Assembly: GCF_048544455.1 (NCBI RefSeq)
Contig: NC_133526.1
Location: forward strand, 2,992,001 to 3,056,000
DNA from: Silene latifolia
Lineage: Eukaryota > Streptophyta > Magnoliopsida > Caryophyllales > Caryophyllaceae
Length of the DNA stretch: 64,000 bases
Direction of reading: 5' to 3'
The translations under genes and the position numbers were made by a program. A model generated the notes under the pieces. It was not told the DNA's origin and did no database searches. It worked only from the letters and a program-made list of their open reading frames with translations. Shown one piece after another: positions 1 through 12,538 of the stretch (positions are counted from its first letter, which is position 1; every line of letters starts with the position of its first letter).

Positions 1-345
1 AAGTAATGTAAGATTGAATGTGATATGCATCAAATTCTGAGGTGTGATGTAATGGAGTATATATGCTCCATCATTTCATCAATTGCTTTTTTTCTTGTTT
101 TCTTGTTTATTGTTTTTTTTTACGCCTCTTTATACCGAGTAATGCACCAAAAATACATAGACGTGTTGTTCAAACATTAGTACAGATTCTTTGGGCGTAG
201 CTTAAAAGTTAAAAAAGACACAACATAAGATTCTTTGTGATTGTGCGGTTAAAATTATCGGGCATTTCTTTGTAGAAAGTAGAGCATTGTTCGGAAGTGC
301 TGTTTCACACTTCAGAAACTGTAATGTGTGGCTACCAAGTACGTA

Positions 346-525
346 TAATGCTAGTGACGGGCTAATCCCGTTACAAGGTGAAGACCTCTCACAAAAAGGG
401 AGAGGGGACAAGGTGGGACACCTCCCATGTGCTTCCACACTCACCTCTCATGGGTATTTTATGAGAGGAAATGGTATCCGTCACAAGCTTCTGACGGATA
501 TCACCGTCTTCAATGAGATTTTGTG
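346..525. mobile_element. MULE-type MITE, 180 bp
   Basis: A short non-autonomous element flanked by the direct repeat AGTACGTA (338-345 and 526-533). Its right end (TCAATGAGATTTTGTG) and the subterminal CCGTCACAAGCTTCTGACGG palindrome resemble the 197-bp elements at 49290 and 59456. The 8-9-bp duplication suggests a Mutator-like origin. The left terminus is weakly conserved, so the exact border is uncertain by a few bases. Confidence 0.6.
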
Positions 526-1791
526 AGTACGTAGGCAGGGTTGTATTCCTTTGGTGCATAATTTCAATTAGCTCTAGTCTCTTTTGCACTAGTTAGTTTG
601 GTACTTGGTAATTTTATACTGTCAACATATTGGTTCTGTTACCTGGGAATGGCTCGAAAGCTTGGGTGCGTTTTCTCGACATATTAGTTTTGGAAGTCTG
701 GGATTTGATTTAAGGACTTGAAACTTTTCTGCAGCTACGACAAAAGCGAGAAATCCCGTTATTGTCATCCACATGAAAGTGTATTCAATCCCGGTTTGTC
801 GACTGGCACTTCGCAAACTTAGAAATTCCAGATTCTTCCTTTTATACTCCTGATTCAAAACCCAACTCGGCCCATGTATCGTAGTTTCTGGTCAGTAATT
901 TTACCGAACATCCAGCCCCATTATTCTGTAATCGAGCTGATCACTTTTTCCGTGTACATCTACTGTGATAGTGACTGATGTTACTCGAGTAATCAGGACT
1001 GATAGAGGCTAGATTGTTCTCCGATTCTGAGTTTTTTCTTGGTTGGTTATTTCTGGATTTGAGTTGGATAAATTTGAGTGATGTCTCGGAAAGTTTTAGG
1101 CTTAACTATCGCTAGGATCGGATAGAATACTGAGGTGCAATCGAAACATGCTCTTGTGATTGAAGACCCGGAATAATAATATAGCGATTTTTATTCGACA
1201 GGTTTAAATCCAATGACAATGGATTTTTTAAGTGTGAGGGTCACTCGTATTTTCGTCCCCAGAACGATGACAAACAACCAAGGAATAAAAAAGCTGAGAC
1301 TTCGAAGACAATGTTCAAGCAGTAAGCACCCCCATATTTGTGCCCTGTAATTATACGTCGCCAATCAGCAATACAAGCCATTAAATTTCAAATTCCACCA
1401 ACATATGAGCTTACAGAGCACATAAAAAGGTAGGTTTTTCGAAATTCGTCTGAGGATAACAAGCAAATAAACATAAACCGGATGAATGTATCAATTAAAT
1501 GGCAACACAAGAGTTAGATGGCACAAAAACAGAGGGTATTCCCAACTAAACCGTCTATGCGTCTACTGGAGTAGAAAGGTACAAGCTTACTCCACGGGTA
1601 TATCATATAAACACACAACCGCCATGCAAAAGCATATTTCTTCAAAACACAGGGGACGGAGCTGTCCTTATAATATACTCAGTAGCATAGAAGGCTCGTG
1701 TTTTCTTCAGCTATCCAATTCCCCCGACCGGCTATTGGTATACGTCTCTTGGGCCCCACCCTGACTGAATAAGTAAAATGCTGCTGCTAGA
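526..1791. other. Intergenic, no gene recognised
   Basis: No reading frame here looks like a real exon. The part next to 1792 is presumably 3' UTR and downstream sequence of the minus-strand gene that ends there. I see no repeat with clear termini. Confidence 0.4.
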
Positions 1792-4700
1792 CTAAACCCA
1801 TTGCAATTGACCTCGACAGTCCACATAATGCTGAAGCTTGCCACCAGTCGTCAGAGCCTGGTTTTTTATTTTTGCAGGTCGGGCATTGGACTTGACTTCG
1901 AACCTGGTGACTGGTTTTGCTTGATCTTCGGCTAGTGACGGCATATCAGATGAAACTTGATAGAGGAATTCGTCTGCCACATCACCATCTTCGTCTGTTT
2001 TCAAACGCTCCGCATACCATTTCAGACCCTGAATATTGACATAGGCACAATAATATACAAGGGTGTTAAAAAGGGTGTTACGCAGTCTATTTTGATAGAG
2101 TGATAAATATAAAACCATCCTTTGATCTTAGCACTCCTCTGTTTTAAAATATTACGGAGTCGACAAAAGATTGGACACTTATCCAGAAATCAACCTATGA
2201 TATAATTATGCGTGAGTGCAACTTTAGCACCAGAACTAATGTATTACTCAATATCTTCCAATACACAACAATAATTACAAGTCCGATGGTTACCGAATTC
2301 GCTTGGTACCCTACGAACCGCGAATTGTTAAAAACGAATTCTATCATGTTGCTTACTGAAAATACATATAACACACATTCTATAAGAGCAAATCGCGAAT
2401 TGGTTAGATTACAACATTACTCAGGTGCCTAATAGGTTCCTTCCAACAACGGGGTAGGGTGTCAAATGTACGAGCCTTACTCCTGCATTGCATTATCGAC
2501 AGATACGCTACAAAGGTCATTTGTAAAGGACCCATAATACAGGACTTGCACCAAATGACTATTACTTCACAATAAAACAGGACAGCTAGCGTAGTGAGGC
2601 ATTTTATTTTACCATTCAATATAATCTACAGTATCATATATGTACACCATATTTGAAATACACAGTTTCATAGTTTTGCATGCATGTTAAATTTGCCAAT
2701 ATGTCGAATCAGCTCACCCGATGAGAAAGTACCGAGAAATATTTTAATTCCCAGAACCTGTCTCAAAACTTGATACCAGAAGTTCCATGAAATTCTTGTG
2801 TTTGTTAATTATCTTATTTCTTCAGAATAAATTATGATATTGATAAATTATCATAGAAAAAAATACAGAGTAACAAATTGCGAATGTTGAACACAACATA
2901 GTGTACTTCGTAACAAATATCTAACTCATTGCACCGGTATGAAAATTTGTGATTGAGAACATGTTTACTAAAATTTTCGGGTTCATGATCACTGCATTAA
3001 TATGGAGTATGGACAATATGTGCAACAAATAATTACTCAGTTTTCTAATACAATTCATATTTTGAGGTGATGTTCAGGTCTCGTACTCGTGCTAGGCTCC
3101 AAGGTCTAAGGATATACTTCAAAGAAAAGGAAACGCAAAAGCATTATGTACAAACTAATCAGAAAAGCAGACACGAAATGTAAAACTGCCCTTCAAAAAA
3201 AACTTTAATCCCAGCTCTGCACCCCCGATTACACCAAAACAGTGCAAATTTATCACTAAGGCATTGTTTGGATAGAAAAAAAAGAGGGAAAGGAAGGGGA
3301 GGGGAAGGAGGGAAGAGAAAGGAAGGGAAGGGGAGGGGAGGGAGAATGGAGGAGATGATTTTCCCTTCAAATCTTGCCTATGTTGGTGGGGAAATAATTT
3401 GCCTTGTAGGAAGGAAATGGAGGGATCCATTTTCTATCCCTTCCAAATCCCTCTACCTTCATTTTGCTAACCAAACAATGGATTTCTCATCCTTCCAATT
3501 CCCTCCCCTCCCTTTCTTCTCAAATCCCTCAATCCAAACACACCCTAAATGTAGCAAAGCATATCACCTGAAATTGCACTAATTCCCAGCCATCCAAAAA
3601 TGCTACAACACAACACCAAATTACCACCTAAACATACATCTAGTTGCCCCCCTGATTACACCAAAACATTACTAACTTACCAATCGATGTGGCAAAGCAT
3701 AGCACCTATTCCACCTAATAATAGTTGACTAAGCCCCCGCCATCCAAAATGCTACTTACGCGACTCCAAATTACGACCCAGGTACCATCTAACTGTAATT
3801 CTACCAGCCTACCACCAAAAGTAAATCGACACTATTACATTATTCAAATCGAGTAACTTAATATTACACATTTGACTAATCTTACTTGATTAAACACCAT
3901 AATTGCTCAAGCAACACATCCCAATTCCGAAAAAAGAGACCTATGAATTTCACTCCAATTGAAAACGCACATGTCACAAAAATGCTGCTCACTCCAATCT
4001 ACTTCCAGCCCCAAAATACTACCTTGGGCACACATCCTAGTTCCAAAAAATGAGACCTTTCAACTTCAACCCAATTCAAAACGCACATTTTACTAAAATA
4101 TTGCTCACATCATTCTATTTCCACCAAAACACGACCTGTCTGCAACAAGATCATTAATACCTAATCCAATCAATAAATCAAACTAGCTCATGTGTAATCA
4201 TCCATCTCATCAACAAGTGCACTTAGACGTCTCACGTCGAATATATTCGCATACAGTTACCAGAAACAAAGAAGACATACATGCCATTAACATAAGAATA
4301 CAAAATCGTGAATACTACATCCAAGATTCTTTACTACCACACTAAAACACACGACTTCACCATAATTTTACATCATCCATCCAACCATGTTTCCACCACC
4401 CTCCTCCAAACTCATAAGAATTGAATTACTTATAGCGTGGGAACGGGCTTCTCCGATTCAATATGTATGATCAACTTAGCATTCTGAATCTTAATCCTTA
4501 CAAACCACTATTTACTTCTAGTCTGGCAATTCAATGATAACATAAATATATAGCTCCTTCTAGACAAGCCTACGTAAAAAGTTTTTATTTTTATTTTTTT
4601 TATAACTAACGATTCACCAGAATGCACCACTCTAAACATGTCAATGGAACTTGTATCATTATGGAATAATTAAGAGATGCAACACTCTCTCTGATATACT

Positions 4701-6498
4701 CCCTCCTATTCACTATATTCTTCCCTATTTCCTTATTCGGATTATTCGGGTTTTCTTCCCTATTTCCTTTTTTGGGTTGATTTGTGTGGTCCAAATTAAA
4801 TTGCATGTGGGGCAGTGTGTTTTATGTGGTCCAAATTCACTTTCTTATTTATTGTGCAAAAAGGAAAGAGGAAGAATATAGTGAATAGGAGGGAGTATAA
4901 CAAGTTAATATCACACGGTCTCTAAATCTCAAAATGAAAGGATTCAACAATTAATAATTACTGACTGGCCTCATACTACTACAACTTCAACATCCTCGTA
5001 CTATTTTCCATTTCCGACATCATCAAACATCAACACCACTGAGTTTAGTATTCCCAGCACATTTAAACAAGTCACAATCACTAGACTGCAATGACATTGC
5101 AAATTACGTTCAAGTAGTAAATCAGTAAGCATATACAACAACTGAACCAAACTGCACCACAATCAACCACAGCAAACTTTACCCCACCAATCAATCAACT
5201 GAGCAGGTCTTACTAATAACAGCTAACTTAGGATCTCACATAACTAAACCAGATAAGAACACGAACTTTAATCCCAGTCTACCCCATTTATTCATCTAAA
5301 AAACTCTGCACCCCCGATCACACCAAACTTTACCAACTTACCATTCAATGTAGCAAAGCATATTATCCAAATATTCCATAATTGACTACACACCCGCCAT
5401 CCAGAATGCTACTAACACGACACAAAATTACAAACCAAATACCATCTAACCGTAATTCTGCAAGCCTGCCACCACAAGGTAATCGACACTATTAGATCAT
5501 TCAAATCAACCAAACTAGCACACGCGTTCATTTGACTAATCTTACTTAATTAAACATCATAATTGCTCAAGCAAGTAGCAACCATCCCAATTCCGGAAAG
5601 TGAGATCTTTCAACTTCACCAATTTAGAACACGCCCATTAGATTGTAAGTGTTGCTCACTCCAATCTACTTCCAGCCCAATATACATATACTGCCTCGGC
5701 AACACATCCTAATTCCCAAAAACAAGACCTTTCAACTTCAACCCAACTGAAAACGCACATTTCACTATAAATGCTGCTCACACCATTCTACTTCCATCCA
5801 AAAACACGGCCTTTCCGCAACAAGATCATCTATTACATCATCCAGTCAACTAATCAAGCCAACCAACTCATCAACCAAACTTAACTCGAGTAATCAAACA
5901 AGATACATTACAACACATAATTCCAAGCAATTATCAATGCTGCTCACTACAATCTACTTCCACCCAAAATACGACCTTTAGGCGAAAAGATCATCAATTA
6001 CATCATCCGATCAACTAACCAAGCAAACCAACTCATTTAATCAGCTTAACCCAGGTAATCAAACAACAAGATACATCAAAGAAAAAACAAAATTCAAAGC
6101 AACAATTCAAAATAAGACTACAAACACAACATCGACAACAACATTACCCCAGTGCCTCAAAAAGCTCTGTAAATTGCGAGATAAGGTACCAATAAAAGAA
6201 AGTAAACACAAATTACGGTAATTACCTGAACTCCACCGTTACCATGACAAGGAACCAAAATGGGACCCACAGCAGGTCGGTCGATCGGAACTTGGACCGG
6301 TACACTGAACCCTCTACGTGGACCGGCGGGAATCGGGTCAACATTCATACGATTGCGACGATTATCATTGGAATTGTTATAATTACCGTGATTGTTATCG
6401 TTATTGTTATCGTTATCATCGGCTTCGTCTTTCGAATCATGACCGTCATTGTGGGAACCAAACCCTAGAATTCCAGCGACTTTTCTGAAGAACCTCAT
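1792..6498 (-). CDS. Conserved plant protein of unknown function, two exons
   Basis: Exon 1 is 6226-6498 (91 codons) and exon 2 is 1792-2028 (78 codons plus TAG), giving 169 aa. The donor is TTCAG|GTAAT and the acceptor ATTCAG|GGT; both junctions are phase 0, so GGVQ joins directly to GLKWYAERL. Residues 1-20 (MRFFRKVAGILGF) are basic and hydrophobic. Residues 21-50 are a low-complexity Asp/Asn tract. Residues 60-91 carry a RRGFSVPVQV motif, and 92-169 form the conserved C-terminal block with DEDGDVADEF and RFEVKSNARPAKIKNQ. From memory this matches an uncharacterised plant-wide family; I know no function and see no catalytic motif or membrane segment. The intron is 4197 bp, long for such a small gene, and holds repeats and MITEs. 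The two exons are linked by reading phase and family resemblance, not by transcript evidence. Confidence 0.8.
3260..3545. mobile_element. Tourist-like MITE (PIF/Harbinger type), 286 bp
   Basis: The ends are imperfect inverted repeats (left GGCATTGTTTGGATA, right the complement of GGGTGTGTTTGGATTGAG) flanked by TAA (3257-3259 and 3546-3548). The internal arms are G-rich (GGAAGGGGAGGGG) and matching C-rich. It interrupts the first intron repeat at a position where the sister repeats are uninterrupted, so it inserted after the repeats had formed. Confidence 0.65.
4699..4895. mobile_element. Stowaway-like MITE, 197 bp
   Basis: Inverted ends CTCCCTCCTATTCACTAT and its complement, flanked by TA (4697-4698 and 4896-4897). 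It is the same family and the same length as the element at 59746-59942. Confidence 0.8.
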
Positions 6499-6770
6499 TC
6501 ACTCCTGCAAATTAGAATAACCCAATAATTGTACAAATATATAAAGACGATTTAGGGGATCTGATTTGATTTGATTTGATTTGATTTGATTGAGGGAAGA
6601 AGTGGAAAATTAGGGTTATGTTAACGATGGAGAGAATTGGGGATTTTGGGGATTTGGGAAGTTGGTGTGGTGGTGTGTGGGAAGTTGGAAAAGTTTGTCT
6701 CTTGATTGACACAAATATAATTAATTGGATACGTAGATCCGCCTAATATATGCGCGATATATATAGAGAG
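6499..6770 (-). promoter_or_regulatory. 5' leader and TATA box of the unknown-function gene
   Basis: On the minus strand a TATATATATC stretch (6757-6765) lies about 260 bp before the ATG at 6498. The leader includes a pyrimidine-rich part and an (AATCA)n pentanucleotide repeat near 6560-6591. CTAATTTGCAG just before GAGTGAATG resembles a splice acceptor, so a small leader intron is possible. Confidence 0.5.
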
Positions 6771-7744
6771 AGTTTTTTTAGCTTATTATTTATTTATTTT
6801 AAATTGCGCCTCATTAATATTTATTTTGATAGGAAACAAAATGGAAAACAACTAAAAGTAAAAGAGAATTAAGTTAAGTTGTGAATATTTTTTTAATGAA
6901 TTTGTTTTTTTGTCACAAAATTGATAGTAAGTATGTGTCAAGTTATTTTCTAAAGTAATTACTCATAATTTATAGTTTAATTCCAATTTTATTTTATTTT
7001 AATGAAAAAATAATAATTATGAATTTAATTAAAAGATTAGAGTTAAATTATAATAATATATTCATTGAAAAGATAACGAGTAGTAGGTTAAGATGCGGTG
7101 ATCCGTTTATGTAATTGGAGTTGACTCAAACCTGACATGAAAATTATACTATCCAGGTTAGGGTTTAGGTCTTTAGACGTGAACCCAACACAAATAACCT
7201 ATTTATTTAATGCGTCAAATACTTCTTTTGTCCCGGTCATTTGTTTGCTTTTCTTTTTTTGGAGAGAGTAACGAGGGAGGGGATGACCGACCATTTATAG
7301 TTTTAACGAGTTAGACTTAACATTCTTAATATCGAAAGATAAACAAATAACGGAGACAAGCAGGTTAGAGGGAGTTAGAGTTATCATTATCACTTTAAGT
7401 TTTAATGAGTTAGTTATAAAGTTTTGTAAACGGTTAAACATGTTAAGTCAGTTATAAATGAATTAATTAAAAGTAAATGAGTTAAAACAAGTTGGATTGA
7501 GTTATAGAAAAAAATGTATGGGTCAGGCTAGGAGATTACATGTTTATGTAATTGGGCAGGATTCGGGCTGAGAGAGTGATGACCATTTAAAAGTTCAAGC
7601 AAACACAAACAAGACATAACGCAATCCATTTGCCAGGTCTAAATACAACTCGAGACATCAAACAAAACAACTTAACACATAAAAATAAATACCTCCATAT
7701 TAAAATACGGGCATCATCCTAGTAACTAGAAAGAGCGGCATTAA
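6771..7744. other. AT-rich intergenic DNA between two minus-strand genes
   Basis: No coding frame and no element with clear termini. The part nearest 7745 is presumably the 3' UTR of GPN3. There is a weak match to Stowaway-like sequence near 7220-7350 (TTTTGTCCCGGTCATTTG and GATAAACAAATAACGG), too degraded to delimit. Confidence 0.35.
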
Positions 7745-8551
7745 TCAGTCATCACCCTCCGGTTCATCAAAATCTTTAATCTTGACATCGGCATCTTCTC
7801 CATATTGAATGCATGTGTCGATCTGGGACAACACATATTGAATACTACTCACTTTCCTCAAGTCAAGAGGGATGAAGCTCACCATACTGTACTCATCTAT
7901 CAGATCAATCAATGCTTTGTTCAACTTCTCAAACTGGGGAGCCATCCGAAAGTTCAACTGTGATAGCAACAGTTGTGGCTCTGGGTGTAAGAAATCTTCT
8001 AGGTCTTTCTTGTTCTTCACGAGATCCATTTTCGACAGAATATTAACGTGGGGGAGTTCGAGTTGGACCATGGCCGATAGAGAGGAAAGGCACCCACTGA
8101 TGAACTTAGTAACATCAGTCATGAACTGAGAGTCGAGTAAATAGACAACACAAACCTTGAAATCCTTTCGTTGTAGGTGTTCCACAAAGTTTTTAAGGAC
8201 GGGGACATGAGAGAAGAGTTCGATTTGTCCAGGACAATCAAAAACCAAATAATCATCATCGAGGAAATCGTCTAGCTTGTCTGTAAGCCAGTCGTCCATG
8301 TTATCTTCAAGTTCCTCCATGCAATAAATCAGACCCCCATTTGGGCCTAGCCCTAGTTCCTCCATAACATCTTCCAGACTGATCAATTCCCTGATATCGA
8401 CGGCAACTGGATAGTCAAAGTTCTCAGCAGCAGGGTCCAGGTTGAAAATATTAATAGTCCGACGCATAGTTTCACAGTGCCGGTACAAGGAAGAACAGTA
8501 GGTTGACTTCCCACTTCCAGCCGGACCAATAACTAGTTGTGCATAACCCAT
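7745..8551 (-). CDS. GPN3: GPN-loop GTPase 3
   Basis: This is a single coding exon of 268 aa. I start at ATG 8551 (MGYAQLVIGP), where GPN3 proteins normally begin; the in-frame codons upstream, starting with a TTG, are leader. The P-loop GPAGSGKST is at 9-17, the GPN motif that defines the family at 69-71 in LGLGPNGG, the G3 motif DCPGQIE at 105-111, and the guanine-specificity motif SKMD at 173-176. The acidic tail ends EPEGDD. GPN3 is known to dimerise with GPN1 and to assist cytoplasmic assembly and nuclear import of RNA polymerase II. Length and motifs are those of an intact, full-length protein. Paralogues GPN1 and GPN2 (the QQT proteins) are less likely because the start and the VKIKDFD tail fit GPN3. 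Confidence 0.93.
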   Translation of the reverse strand: MGYAQLVIGPAGSGKSTYCSSLYRHCETMRRTINIFNLDPAAENFDYPVAVDIRELISLEDVMEELGLGPNGGLIYCMEELEDNMDDWLTDKLDDFLDDDYLVFDCPGQIELFSHVPVLKNFVEHLQRKDFKVCVVYLLDSQFMTDVTKFISGCLSSLSAMVQLELPHVNILSKMDLVKNKKDLEDFLHPEPQLLLSQLNFRMAPQFEKLNKALIDLIDEYSMVSFIPLDLRKVSSIQYVLSQIDTCIQYGEDADVKIKDFDEPEGDD

Positions 8552-10500
8552 ACTAGTTTTTGTCAAGGTTTCTTTGAATCACCAGTTGAGCAGCGATCAG
8601 GTTTGTTGATCAGAAAATGTGACCTAGACGACATCAACTATTATAAACTTGACATGGATACCAAAAAGCACAATGAAAATGATACACGAGCACCAAAACG
8701 TTGAAGTATACTAATTTTTTAAAACAGAAACCACTAAGAACATGCACAAATTAGTCAAGATTAATAAACAAGCAATCCAATTCGGTTGCTACTTACAAAA
8801 AAAAAGGAACAACACTTTTGCTACTTAATAGAAAAAAGAAATGATGTTTTTGCTTCTTGTAGAAAAGAAACAACAGACAATATATTAGCCCAATCAAGAA
8901 GTACAGTGTCAAAATTTCAACAATGCTAAGTTAAGCAATATCACTATTTCGTTCAGTCAAGTATTCATTATGGATTTAGGTTACAAAGTTCCCTCAACCT
9001 TTGTCGCAACGCAAAATTATTCAAGCATTCAAGTGTATATTGTGTGTATATGTAACACCCCACTTAGTTATAGAATTTTAGCGGATTTAGCCTACACAGA
9101 GCCGAGTTTCCTTTGTCTTTTATTAAAACAAAACATTAAAATTTACACAGCCAAGTCAAGGCATTACCGCTGTCCGCTACACCCAGTGGAGGAGGGGGGG
9201 CGTCACCGCTGAATGGAAAAATTCGAAATTAATCGTTTGCCCCAGCTGAAATTTTTCTCCCCCCGTTGGCTACACCAATCTCATACATGGGCATCAAGGT
9301 CATACAAAAGACCACCCAGCGCCACAAACAGTCAAGATAAATAACTACTACAATATTTTCTCTCATTTTAAAACTATGTTACTGATGTTAGTGACGATAT
9401 TGAAATAAATTGATGGATATACAAGCTAACAAACGTCATTCAAATACTTTGGTTATCATATTACTATCACATCCAAACACTAAGAGTCTAAGACCGCCAT
9501 GACTAGTCTCAAGTTAACGTCATTCTCCTTTTTCTCGTATCTGGACAGCTCTACCGCCCTCACTTCTACAATTATACTTCCTTAATTCACTCCCGTACTA
9601 CATTATCAGTTTATCATCACTAACAGTTTAACATCACAATTCACAAATACCAACTGATTCTAATCTTAAATAAACCTCCAAAATCTCACCGCATCACTCT
9701 TATTCTTCTCCTTTAGTTCAAATAACAATAGATAACTTATATTACTCCGACTCTTCTGATTCCCCAATGTACCCCTATCCAGACACTCGACACTTAGACA
9801 AGGGTATGACACATCGACACCTCGCACCACATTTTAAGCCAAAATATGCATATTTTTTATAAAAATGGCCGAGTCTGACACTTGGACACGGATCCATGTC
9901 GGATACTTCTAAACGAGTCCGAGAAAATTGTACACAACATATATCCACCAATTAAATCATCCGAACATGCACTATAATATCAATTAAAAACAATTACACC
10001 AGCAATTACCAAAAATTATCCTATCAAAAACCCTAAATAATTAAACTGGTTCACAATTCTTAAACATACACCATAATATCAATTTAATACAATTACACCG
10101 CCAATTAAACATACATTCAGATACCATCAAAAGTCCTAAATCAACCAAAAAACCCTAGTTAACAAAATTCCCCCAATTTTTCCGTAAATTCAAAGCCGCA
10201 AATCACTAGCCACAACAACGTGAAGTTTATTATAACCATAGCATCAATTATCCCTAAATTTACATAAACCCTAATTTCCCGACATAAAATCAACAATAAC
10301 ATTGGAGGGACATTAATTAGAAATACAATTACTACGAATCAAATTAGTAAACGAGTGTTGATATGAATTCGAAGTGAATAAATGGAGAGAGATGAAGAGA
10401 TTACCAGTAATAACAAGTGGCAATTAGGAAGAGTAAGAGTATTGTCGGCGTTTTGTCGAGCGATTGAGAATTGGAGATGGTGATTAATGAAGGGCCGTGG
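8552..10500 (-). other. Probable 5' leader of GPN3 with a ~1.8-kb intron
   Basis: On the minus strand a donor-like TTACTG|GTAATC lies at 10405/10404, following a pyrimidine-rich stretch (10405-10500) that resembles a leader exon. A possible acceptor GTCGTCTAG|GTCAC lies at 8624/8623, 72 bp before the ATG. The intervening sequence is AT-rich with no coding frame. This is inferred from splice-site likeness only. Confidence 0.4.
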
Positions 10501-10859
10501 CTATTAGTGGACTTAATGCCCGTTTTTTACCGAACTTATTTGAACCGAATTAAATTGAACTGAATATAAAATTAATTTTACCCGATGAACAATATCGTAC
10601 ACCCTAATCAATAAGAGTTCTTTCTCTTTTTGGCTTTTTTCAATTAGGGAGCTCAACAGATGTGTGATCACTTATATTGGCACCAACACATCCGTATCAA
10701 GTAAAGTATATGGTGTTCCAACGTATGTCTAATTTTTTATTTTTGTAGTTTATTAGAGTAAAACATATACTTCCTCCTTTTTTAACCCATTAAGTTTTCA
10801 CTTTTTTACGAAATAAATGTGCTTAATTTACCGTTCTATCACTCCCACCGTGACGCTCT

Positions 10860-12538
10860 AAGTCCGAACCTTACTTCTCTTTTTTGGTGACTCTTTTATT
10901 GCCTATCCCAGAACCACCCACACATAACCCATGTATAGTCCGTCGTATACCACCCACCACCTCATGACGACATCCAACAACCCGTTACTCACAAATCACA
11001 ACCCACCTTGCGTCTCTAACTCTCTATAGCTCACTCGCTTATACTACGCACCACTTAGGACTCACCATCCTTCATCTTTGAAGGTCAACCATCACTCTGC
11101 CTCTCCTTTCTCTCTCAACTTCATGAACATTAAATACACTAGTTAAATTCTACGTGGAGTGTCATAATGCCATGTTCAAGTCTAAATACATCACTTTAAT
11201 TTAACTAATATGATTAATCAAATTGACGAGCATTGAATACAATACTTAACAACAGTAATATTCTTTATCAAGAAAGAGTTAAGTTCCGTAAATATGATTA
11301 ATCCTCTTAGGTAAATTTGCACACAAGAAATTCAACTCAATATGCAATTGAGCAAATCGTTAATCATAATCCTATATACGATTCATTCTCATCCCTAAAT
11401 TCTATTATTTCATTTAGTTTCACAGATTTTACTCCTTCCGTCCAATTATTTGTTTATCTCTGGTTGTAGCACAAAACTTTAAAAAATCGACAAAAAATTA
11501 TATAAAGGATCAAATTACGATGAAATAGATAAACAAATGACGGTTTGCAACTAGAACCCTAATACCAAACCGCGAGAGTGGTAAATGACCCCCTTAACTT
11601 TGCATCAATGTAAGAGTAACCCCTTACCTTTACTTTGGAGTAAACAACCCCCTTAACTTCACTCCAAAGTGAAATCAAGCCCCTTTTATTTTTCCGGCCA
11701 AAATCTCACCGGATTGTCAATTTCTCACCAATATCTCATCATATTTTATATGTTTCATGTATAAAAATAAAACATGTGCGTATACTGTATTGTAAAAATA
11801 CGAATTATATTCCCTGAAATAGTTATCTATCATCTACCCTAATTGCTTGATTTCCACAAAATTGCTCGATCTCCAGAAAATTGCTCATAATCAGTATTAA
11901 TCACTAAGGTCTGAGGTTAGGTGCTACTTTTAGATATTGTATTACGGAGTAAGATGATAGCAAACTAGCAATAGATTTATTTTTTTGTGAGAAAGTTGAG
12001 AAACGGAAAAAAAAAAAATATAGGATTGTCAGATAAGTAGCAAACTAAATGTGGGTGTTGGATGAGAGACAAAGGAGATAGGATTGTCAGACGGACCTAG
12101 GAATTGTTGAGAGTGTACTAAAATGGGACTTCACAAATTTTTCGGTACATATACAAGTATAATGGGTGAAATTTGATACGTAATATGTCTAATAGGATGA
12201 GATATTGGTGAGAAATTGATAATCAAGCGATATTTTTTGGCCGGAAAAATAAAAGGGGTTTGATTTCACTTTGCAGTAAAGTTAAGGAGGTTGTTTACTA
12301 CAAAGTAAAGTTGAGGGGATTAATCTCACATTGATGTCAAGTTAAAGGGGTTGTTCATCACTTTCGCGAATACCAACATCCAAACCCATATATATACCCT
12401 ATTTTACTCCACAATTCACATTCCCAATTCTCAATTCCACAATTCCCAAATCTAAACCTCTCAACTAAAATGGACCACCACCATCATCACTCGCATCACA
12501 CACATCAACCTCACCACCACCAACAACAACAACAACAC
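10860..12538 (+). pseudogene. Truncated duplicate of the AHL promoter and first codons
   Basis: Sequence from about 10970 to 11460 and 12370 to 12538 aligns closely with 14340-14840 and 15050-15240 upstream of and into the intact AHL gene. Shared parts include TATACTACGCACCACTTA, CGTTAATCATAATC and ACAATTCCCAAATCTAAACC. The copy has an ATG at about 12471 and about 20 His-rich codons, then reaches TAA after an added CAA run. AT-hook and PPC sequence is absent. A MULE-type element splits the copy. It is a fragment that cannot encode a DNA-binding protein. Confidence 0.75.
11571..12368. mobile_element. MULE-type element with ~125-bp inverted ends
   Basis: Left end CGCGAGAGTGGTAAATGA and the complement of the right end CGCGAAAGTGATGAACAA begin inverted repeats that run about 125 bp at roughly 85% identity by eye, to TTTATTTTTCCGGCC. 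Direct repeats AATACCAA plus two bases flank it (11561-11570 and 12369-12378). The 9-10-bp duplication and long termini fit Mutator-like elements. No transposase is seen, so it is non-autonomous. Confidence 0.78.

Larger units (their letters stand above)
3205..6070. repeat. Diverged direct repeats inside the 4.2-kb intron
   Basis: Three related blocks lie head to tail at about 3205-3645, 3646-4165 and 5262-5850, with a shorter fourth at about 5935-6070. Shared landmarks are CACCCCCGATTACACC, a GTAGCAAAGCATA segment, GCCATCCAAAATGCTAC, TAATCGACACTATTA and GACCTTTCAACTTCA. Within blocks, a roughly 110-bp subunit starting TGCTGCTCACTCCA recurs. No coding potential is visible. Local tandem duplication of intron sequence is the simplest reading. 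Confidence 0.65.

Noticed and set aside
3155-3582. Open frames on both strands over a G/C-rich run
   Set aside because: They arise from the purine-rich arms of the Tourist-like MITE at 3260-3545.
8552-8566. A longer GPN3 start at 8566
   Set aside because: That codon is TTG; GPN3 proteins begin MGYAQLV at the ATG at 8551.
9050-9300. A TGTAACACCCC motif suggesting the start of an LTR
   Set aside because: No matching second terminus, primer-binding site or target duplication was found; too little to call an element.
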